Of a stretch of DNA of 35,971 nucleotides, positions 30,566 through 35,971 are shown piece by piece (the first letter of the stretch is position 1; every line of letters begins with the position of its first letter). Source of the stretch: Clostridiales bacterium (lineage in GTDB: Bacteria > Bacillota > Clostridia > Oscillospirales > CAG-382); the NCBI GenBank assembly GCA_003452915.1, contig DMMZ01000053.1, positions 1 to 35,971 on the forward strand. The letters run 5' to 3'. The position numbers and the translations under genes were made by a program. A model generated the notes under the pieces. That model saw only the letters and a program-made list of their open reading frames with translations. It searched no databases and was not told the origin of the DNA.

Positions 30566-31618
30566 ATGAATAAGGAATTCTTCGATGCACTTGATATGCT
30601 CGAAAAAGAAAAAGGCATCCCAAAAGAATATATGATAGAACGTGTTGAGGCGGCTTTACTCTCTGCATATAAAAAGGACAGCGGCGGTAAAGAGAACGCT
30701 CGTGTTAAGCTCGACACCGTAAAAAAGGATGTTAAACTGTTTAGACAGCTCACTATAGTTGATGAGGTTGTCAACGAAAAAACAGAAATCTCACTTGAAG
30801 AAGCACTGAAGAAATCCAGAAAGTATGAAGTCGGAGATGTTTACGAACTCGAAATTAAGACAAAGAACTTTGGAAGAATAGCTGCACAGGCTGCAAAGCA
30901 GGTCATTATTCAAGGCATCCGTGAAGCGGAGAGAGGAATAATGATTAAGGAATACGAAGAAAAGAAGGAAGAGATTGTAAACGCTGTTGTTGTCCGTGTT
31001 GACCCGTCTACAGGAAATGTAACTCTTGAGATAGGTAAAAACGAAATGGTGCTTTTCCGTCACGAACAGATAGAAAGCGAGAACCTGCAGGTTGGCGACC
31101 GAATTAAAGTCTTTATTACCGAGATTAAGAAAGACACAAAAGGTCCCAGCGTTGTGCTTTCGAGAGTACATCCCGGTCTTGTTCGTAGACTTTTTGAACT
31201 TGAAGTACCCGAGATTAAAGAAGGTATTGTTGAAATAAAATCTATTGCACGTGAAGCGGGAAGCAGAACAAAAATCGCAGTTTTATCGAACGACCCGAAT
31301 GTAGACCCGATCGGTGCCTGCATTGGTGCAAAAGGTTCAAGAAAAAACAATATTACCGCAGAGCTTTGCGGAGAGAAGATTGATATTATATCATACAGTG
31401 AGGTTAACGAGGAATTTATCAGTGCAGCGTTAGCTCCTGCAACGGTTGATTCGGTAAGCAAACTTCCCGATTCGGACAGAGCTTTCAGGGTAATTGTTGC
31501 AGATGACCAGCTTTCGCTTGCGATCGGCAAAGAAGGACAAAATGCTCGTCTTGCTGCAAAACTTACCGGTTTTAAAATTGATATCAAAAGCAAGAAAACG
31601 CTTGAACAATTAGCGTAA
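30566..31618 (+). CDS. nusA: Transcription termination/antitermination protein NusA
   Basis: 350 residues, the short form without C-terminal acidic repeats, usual in Firmicutes. The N-terminal RNA polymerase-binding domain (about 1-125) is followed by an S1 domain (about 133-200), KH1 with GACIGAKGSRKNNI and KH2 with LSLAIGKEGQNARLAAKLTG. NusA promotes pausing and hairpin-dependent termination, and is likely to control its own operon at the leader terminator 29933-29967. The start has GAAAGG 14 bases upstream. ylxR follows after 27 bases. Confidence 0.97.
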   Translation: MNKEFFDALDMLEKEKGIPKEYMIERVEAALLSAYKKDSGGKENARVKLDTVKKDVKLFRQLTIVDEVVNEKTEISLEEALKKSRKYEVGDVYELEIKTKNFGRIAAQAAKQVIIQGIREAERGIMIKEYEEKKEEIVNAVVVRVDPSTGNVTLEIGKNEMVLFRHEQIESENLQVGDRIKVFITEIKKDTKGPSVVLSRVHPGLVRRLFELEVPEIKEGIVEIKSIAREAGSRTKIAVLSNDPNVDPIGACIGAKGSRKNNITAELCGEKIDIISYSEVNEEFISAALAPATVDSVSKLPDSDRAFRVIVADDQLSLAIGKEGQNARLAAKLTGFKIDIKSKKTLEQLA

Positions 31619-31645
31619 AAAGTGTTCTGTTAAGGGGGGGTAAAA

Positions 31646-31918
31646 TTGGTAGAAAGAAAAAAGCCAACTCGAAAATGTATAGGCTGTAATGAGATGAAAG
31701 AAAAACTTTCGCTCCTTAGAATTGTCAAAGACAAAGATGGTGCCGTATTTATTGACCCTATCGGAAAAAAAGCAGGCAGAGGTGCTTATATTTGCAAGAA
31801 TTTAAAGTGCTTTGAAGCGGCAAAAAAAGGACATAGGATAGAAAAAGCATTTGAATCCAAAATTCCTGAGGAAGTATACGAAAAATTAAAGGAACAACTT
31901 ATAGGTATTGCGGAATAA
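31646..31918 (+). CDS. ylxR: YlxR-family RNA-binding protein (RnpM)
   Basis: 90 residues with the family motif KPTRKCIGCNEMKEKLSLLRIV, then GRGAYICKNLKCFEAAKK. YlxR (DUF448) is an RNA-binding protein of the nusA-infB operon, reported to bind the RNase P RNA in Bacillus. The start is TTG 31646 behind GGGGGGG; no ATG lies near. It lies between nusA and the L7Ae-like gene as in most Firmicutes. Confidence 0.93.
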   Translation: MVERKKPTRKCIGCNEMKEKLSLLRIVKDKDGAVFIDPIGKKAGRGAYICKNLKCFEAAKKGHRIEKAFESKIPEEVYEKLKEQLIGIAE

Positions 31919-31955
31919 TTAACTTTTTTATTGTTTGAAAGGTATGGTTGCTTTT

Positions 31956-32270
31956 GTGAAAAAACTTTTGGGTGTATTGGGCCTTGCAAACAAGGCAGGT
32001 GCTTTGGAAGTCGGTACAAATAATGTGCTTAATTCTATTAAAAACGAAAAAGCTAAATTAGTTATTTTAGCAGCCGATATTTCCGAAAATACAAAAAAAC
32101 TATTGACAGACAAGGCTAATTACCGCAATATAAAAATGCTTTCCTTACCTGTTTCCATGGAGGAGTTTGCACACGTTCTTGGAAAGAAAAGTACATCATC
32201 TGCCGCAATAACCAATGACAATTTTATTACTGCTTTAAATAAGCAGCTTCCAGATAATCCGTCGGACTAA
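31956..32270 (+). CDS. ylxQ: L7Ae-family K-turn-binding protein (YlxQ)
   Basis: About 104 residues with KKLLGVLGLANKAGALEVGTNNVLNSIKNEKAKLVILAADISENTKK in the L7Ae/L30e pattern, so it probably binds kink-turn RNA. GTG 31956 is chosen: GAAAGG lies 13 bases upstream, as for several genes here, while ATG 31944 and TTG 31935 are too close to it. The C-terminal 15 residues are polar and may be disordered. Followed after 124 bases by infB. Confidence 0.9.
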   Translation: MKKLLGVLGLANKAGALEVGTNNVLNSIKNEKAKLVILAADISENTKKLLTDKANYRNIKMLSLPVSMEEFAHVLGKKSTSSAAITNDNFITALNKQLPDNPSD

Positions 32271-32273
32271 ATC

Positions 32274-32386
32274 AAAGGTTTGAAAATAAGTTTTCAAACA
32301 TGGTTTTGTGCCTTTGAAAAATTTCTACGAAAGAGAGGATGTTTATTAATCGTATAACGATTTGAATAAAGATCGTTATAAACGAA
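32274..32386 (+). promoter_or_regulatory. Structured leader of infB
   Basis: GTTTGAAAA/TTTTCAAAC (32278-32299), a wider AAAGG/CCTTT closing pair (32274-32278, 32311-32315), a misplaced ribosome-binding-like AGAGAGG (32332-32338), and a stem ATAACGAT/ATCGTTAT (32354-32379) with TCGT/ACGA extension. The order resembles the DHHW leader at 21658: hairpin, GTTTTGTGC, ACGAAAG. Confidence 0.45.
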
Positions 32387-32394
32387 AATAAACA

Positions 32395-34725
32395 ATGGTT
32401 ACAAATATGGAAAAATACCGAATAAATGCTCTTGCAAAGGATCTTGATATAAAAAGTAAGGATATCATTGATATCCTTACTGAAAACGGCCATCCGGGCA
32501 GAAGCCATATGACTTCGCTTGAGGAGGAGGAATTAAGCATAATATTTGAGGTTGTTACACAGAATAACCAAACCGATATAGCCGCTTTCTTCAAAATTTA
32601 TGAAGATAAGAAAGCGGAGAAGAAAGCTACTGAACAAGAGGCTAAGAAAGCGGCTGCCGAGGAAATCCGCAAAAAGAGCGGAATATCTGCTGCTCCTGCT
32701 ACACAGATGAAGCAGAAGCCTGTTCAGCAACAACCTCAGAAACAACGTGCCAGAGGTGAAGTACGTGTTGTTGACACCAGAGGCAGCGCAAGTGTTGATC
32801 TGGCAAAGTATGATGAAAAACTCGTAAAGTATGACACAGTTCTTCCCGAGTCTGCTCAAAATGTTAAACAGAAGATAAAAAAGAAAAATACCCGTGAATT
32901 CGGAAACGATAAAGGCAAAGGACCTAATCCACACGACAAGTTCCTCAGTAAAAAGCCTTTTGTAAAACCGAAGCCTGTTCAGCTTTGCATTACCGTTCCT
33001 GATGAAATTACTGTTGGCGAGCTTGCATCTCGTATGAAAACGCAAGCCGGTGAAGTTATTAAAAAGTTAATGGTAATGGGAATGATGGCATCGGTAAATC
33101 AATCTATCGATTATGATACCGCTTTCCTTGTTGCTGATGAATTCAAGATAAAGGTAACCAAGGAAGTTGTTGTAACTATTGAGGAAAAACTGTTTGACGA
33201 GAGCGAGGATAAAAAAGAAGATCTCGTTGAAAGAGCTCCTGTTGTCGTTGTTATGGGACACGTTGACCATGGCAAGACTTCGCTTTTGGACGCTATCAGA
33301 AACGCTCATGTAACAGCAGGCGAGGCAGGCGGAATTACACAGCATATCGGTGCGTACAGAGTTAAAGCACAAGAAAAAGAAGTTACCTTCCTTGACACAC
33401 CCGGTCACGCAGCTTTTACCGCTATGCGTGCAAGAGGTGCAAACATCACTGATATCGCAGTGCTTGTTGTCGCAGCCGATGATGGAATAATGCCGCAAAC
33501 AATTGAGGCAATCAACCATGCTAAGGCAGCAGGTGTTACAATAATTGTTGCAATAAATAAGATGGACCGTCCGGGTGCAGACCCCGAGAGAGTTAAGCAG
33601 GAGCTTACACAGTATGAGCTTGTTCCGGAGGAATGGGGCGGTGACACCATCTGTGTACCCGTATCTGCAATAAAAAAGACCGGTATAGATAAGCTGCTTG
33701 AAATGATTCTTCTTTCAGCAGAAATGCTTGAATTGAAAGCTAATCCCAACAGAGCAGCTAAGGGTGTTGTTATAGAAGCAAAGCTTGATAAAGGCAAGGG
33801 TGCTGTCGCAACCGTGCTTGTCCAGAACGGAACTCTCAAGAACGGTGATTACGTTATTGCAGGTACAACAGTCGGTCGTGTAAGAGTAATGACCAATGAC
33901 AAGGGTGAGAAGGTTGAAGTAGCAGGTCCTTCCATACCTGTTGAGATAATGGGTCTTTCCGAAGTTCCTAACGCAGGTGACGTGTTTAATGCGGTTGCTG
34001 ATGAGCGTATGGCTAAAGAGCTTGTTGAAAAGAGAAAGCATGACGAAAAGCAGGAACAGTTCAGCTCAGAAGCAAAAGTAAACCTTGAGGATCTGTTCAA
34101 CCAAATCGGTACAGGAATTAAAACTCTTAATATAATTATTAAAGCAGATGTGCAAGGTTCGGCAGAGGCTGTCAAGCAAAGTCTTCTTAAGCTTACAAAC
34201 GAAGAGGTTAAAATTAGCGTTATCCACAACGGTGTTGGTGCGATTACAGAGAGCGATGTTATGTTGGCTTCTGCATCAAACGCAATCATAGTTGGTTTTA
34301 ATATTCGTCCTGATAAAAACGCTATGGATATTGCTGAACGTGACAAGGTTGATATACGCACTTATAGAATTATATACGAGTGTATTTCAGAGATTGAAGC
34401 TGCCATGAAGGGTATGCTTGCTCCTAAATTTAAAGAAGTTATTCTCGGTCGTGCAGAGGTGCGTCAAACCATACATGTTCCGAATATCGGTACTATAGCA
34501 GGTTGTTATGTTACCGACGGAAAGGTTTCAAGAAACGCAAATATCCGTGTCGTCCGTGACAGTGTGGTTATATATGAAGATAAGATAGGCTCTCTCAAGC
34601 GCTTTAAGGACGACGTTAAAGAGGTACTGCAGTCGTTTGAATGCGGTATCGGTCTTGAGAAGTTCAACGATATAAGGGTTGGCGATGTGCTTGAAGCGTT
34701 CGTCATGGAGGAAATAAAAAGATAA
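32395..34725 (+). CDS. infB: Translation initiation factor IF-2
   Basis: 776 residues. GTPase that brings initiator tRNA to the 30S subunit. It has an N-terminal IF2N segment (MEKYRINALAKDLDIKSKDIIDIL), a charged low-complexity linker (about 75-195), a second IF2N-like helix (DEITVGELASRMKTQAGEVIKKL), the G domain with GHVDHGKTS (about 288), DTPGHAAF (335), NKMD (387) and SAIKK (423), then domains II-IV. No ribosome binding site lies within 20 bases of ATG 32395 or ATG 32407; an in-frame stop at 32389 rules out an earlier start. The nearest SD-like AGAGAGG is about 57 bases upstream across a hairpin. The rbfA start overlaps its stop. Confidence 0.97.
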   Translation: MVTNMEKYRINALAKDLDIKSKDIIDILTENGHPGRSHMTSLEEEELSIIFEVVTQNNQTDIAAFFKIYEDKKAEKKATEQEAKKAAAEEIRKKSGISAAPATQMKQKPVQQQPQKQRARGEVRVVDTRGSASVDLAKYDEKLVKYDTVLPESAQNVKQKIKKKNTREFGNDKGKGPNPHDKFLSKKPFVKPKPVQLCITVPDEITVGELASRMKTQAGEVIKKLMVMGMMASVNQSIDYDTAFLVADEFKIKVTKEVVVTIEEKLFDESEDKKEDLVERAPVVVVMGHVDHGKTSLLDAIRNAHVTAGEAGGITQHIGAYRVKAQEKEVTFLDTPGHAAFTAMRARGANITDIAVLVVAADDGIMPQTIEAINHAKAAGVTIIVAINKMDRPGADPERVKQELTQYELVPEEWGGDTICVPVSAIKKTGIDKLLEMILLSAEMLELKANPNRAAKGVVIEAKLDKGKGAVATVLVQNGTLKNGDYVIAGTTVGRVRVMTNDKGEKVEVAGPSIPVEIMGLSEVPNAGDVFNAVADERMAKELVEKRKHDEKQEQFSSEAKVNLEDLFNQIGTGIKTLNIIIKADVQGSAEAVKQSLLKLTNEEVKISVIHNGVGAITESDVMLASASNAIIVGFNIRPDKNAMDIAERDKVDIRTYRIIYECISEIEAAMKGMLAPKFKEVILGRAEVRQTIHVPNIGTIAGCYVTDGKVSRNANIRVVRDSVVIYEDKIGSLKRFKDDVKEVLQSFECGIGLEKFNDIRVGDVLEAFVMEEIKR

Positions 34726-35084
34726 TGGCAGGTTTTAGGCAGGATAAAATAAACGAGCAGGTCACAAAAGAACTGACAGACATTATTAGAAGTGTTAAGG
34801 ACCCCAGAGTAAGCGGCAGCTTTATCAGTATTGTTCATGCGTCGGTTACAAAGGACCTTTCACTTGCAAGAGTATTCTATAGTGTTATAGGACCCGAAAG
34901 GGATGTTGAAAAAGGTATTGCTTCCGCTAACGGCTATATGAGAAAAGAACTGGCAGAGAGGCTTAATCTTCGCATCACTCCAAAGCTTGAGTTTATAAGA
35001 GATAATTCTGCGGAACATGCCATGAGTATTTCTAAGATATTAAAAGACATTGATATAGAAAAGGAAAACAGACCTGAAGAATAA
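34725..35084 (+). CDS. rbfA: Ribosome-binding factor A
   Basis: 119 residues. RbfA binds the 30S subunit late in assembly and aids processing of the 16S rRNA 5' end. Family pattern: INEQVTKELTDIIRSVKDPRVSGSFISIVHASVTKDLSLARVFYSV, then MRKELAERLNLRITPKLEFIRDNS, ending in an acidic tail. The start ATG shares one base with the infB stop (TAATG), so translation is coupled. Confidence 0.96.
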   Translation: MAGFRQDKINEQVTKELTDIIRSVKDPRVSGSFISIVHASVTKDLSLARVFYSVIGPERDVEKGIASANGYMRKELAERLNLRITPKLEFIRDNSAEHAMSISKILKDIDIEKENRPEE

Positions 35085-35128
35085 CAATGTTTTTGCATTT
35101 TATGTAACGACGAAAGGAATGATAAAAG

Positions 35129-35971
35129 TTGGATATCACTTTACACGAAACAGCAGAATTTCTGAAAGGAAAAGACAATTTTCTTATCCTTTCACACAGC
35201 AGTCCTGATGCCGATACAATCGGCTCCGCGGTTGCCCTTGTAGTCGGATTAAGAAGTCTGGGTAGAAATGCAGTTGCGATTTGTGATGAGAAGATGCCAA
35301 AAAAGCTTGCTTTTTTAGATACAGAGAGTTGTTTTGTGGATACTGAGCCTATGGGGATACAGACCTATATAAGTGTTGATACAGCCTCCGCTATTATGTT
35401 GGGCGGACTTATGGATAAGTATACTGTTAATCGTAGATTTGATCTGTCGATAGATCATCATATGGTAAACAGTATACCCTGCGAAAGGCGTTTGCTGCTT
35501 TCGAATTATTCCTCTTGCGGTGAGATTATATTTGAGCTGCTAAAAGAACTGGATGTCCAAATCAATCAATTTACTGCGTTACCGTTATACGGTGCAATGT
35601 CCTCTGACAGCGGAGGTTTTCGTTATTCTAGCACACGTCCTGATACTTTGAGAATAGCTGCTGAGTTGATGGAAACGGGCATAGATTTTGCGAAAATAAA
35701 CCGTCTTTTATTTGATTCAAAAACACCCACTCAAATAGAAATTGAACGGATTGCCTATAATTCAATAGAAATGTTTTATGGTGGGAAACTCGCTGTTGTG
35801 ACTATTACCAATGATGACCTTGCCAAGCTAAATTCAGACGAGCGAGATATAGACAGCGTCAATCAAATTCCAAGACAGATTGACGGAGTTGAAGTTTCTG
35901 CTGTAATTCGTCCTAAAGGTGATAAAGTAAAAGTGTCGCTTCGTTCAAACGAATATTTTAATGTTGCACAA
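35129..35971 (+). CDS. nrnA: DHH-family phosphoesterase NrnA-like, 5' part (3' end outside window)
   Basis: 281 codons to the window edge with no stop. DHH/DHHA1 phosphoesterase that degrades nanoRNA and pAp (NrnA group). Metal-binding motifs in order: SHSSPDADTIGSA, ISVDTAS, IDHHMVN and MSSDSGGFRY, the last ending the DHH domain; the DHHA1 domain starts near residue 210 and is cut at SLRSNEYFNVA, before its GGGH motif. The start is TTG 35129 behind CGACGAAAGG (35109-35116), 45 bases after rbfA. nrnA follows rbfA in many Clostridia, so it is the next gene of the operon. Confidence 0.93.
   Translation, partial: MDITLHETAEFLKGKDNFLILSHSSPDADTIGSAVALVVGLRSLGRNAVAICDEKMPKKLAFLDTESCFVDTEPMGIQTYISVDTASAIMLGGLMDKYTVNRRFDLSIDHHMVNSIPCERRLLLSNYSSCGEIIFELLKELDVQINQFTALPLYGAMSSDSGGFRYSSTRPDTLRIAAELMETGIDFAKINRLLFDSKTPTQIEIERIAYNSIEMFYGGKLAVVTITNDDLAKLNSDERDIDSVNQIPRQIDGVEVSAVIRPKGDKVKVSLRSNEYFNVAQ

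Noticed and set aside
32339..32365. Eight-codon leader peptide (MFINRITI) before infB
   Set aside because: Its ATG directly abuts the SD-like AGAGAGG with no spacing, so initiation there is unlikely.

Overview
The window looks like chromosomal DNA of a low-GC, motile, endospore-forming member of the Clostridia, most like the Oscillospirales/Ruminococcaceae. The evidence is AT-rich intergenic DNA, AAAGGAGG-type ribosome binding sites, cheC-cheD, the sporulation pair spoIIGA-sigE with an M50 (SpoIVFB-like) protease, and a dockerin-like C-terminus on a secreted enzyme. The placement is inferred from gene content; no rRNA or tRNA gene was seen.

Layout. 1-5.1 kb: 3' part of pyruvate kinase, a discoidin-like lipoprotein, cheC-cheD behind a flagellar-type promoter, a Gly-rich Sm-like small protein, and a decayed sugar-dehydrogenase-like beta-propeller gene. 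5.1-9 kb: three minus-strand genes of the 2-hydroxyacyl-CoA dehydratase activase superfamily, then two small Cys-rich proteins. 9-11.2 kb: a padR / membrane protein / DUF4097 operon behind a consensus promoter carrying an operator-like dyad. 11.3-16.6 kb: a sugar-metabolism cluster (uridine-kinase-like P-loop kinase, two TIM-barrel isomerases/epimerases, a Gfo/Idh/MocA oxidoreductase) interrupted by a frameshifted metallophosphoesterase and a decayed lipoprotein gene. 16.7-21.6 kb: a membrane glycosyltransferase, a NYN-domain protein behind a hairpin-rich leader, sigE, spoIIGA, a small membrane protein and the M50 protease. 21.6-29.7 kb: envelope functions, namely a DHHW/AlgX-like lipoprotein with a structured leader, a DUF3789-like peptide, a solitary peptide-binding lipoprotein, a large secreted glycerophosphodiesterase and murQ. 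29.8-36 kb: the conserved rimP-nusA-ylxR-ylxQ-infB-rbfA-nrnA cluster, with a promoter-proximal terminator that suggests NusA attenuation.

The most interesting features are regulatory. A structured RNA leader precedes the DHHW gene, and parts of it recur before other genes. A short palindromic element (about 84-102 bp) occurs twice, once inside the padR 5' UTR. A hairpin array flanked by 13-bp direct repeats lies between the NYN gene and its promoter. Two genes have a good ribosome binding site but no canonical start codon, only ATA. Three genes in the accessory part are broken. No complete new defence, mobile or biosynthetic system could be demonstrated; the split activase-like trio is the nearest thing to an uncharacterised enzyme system.
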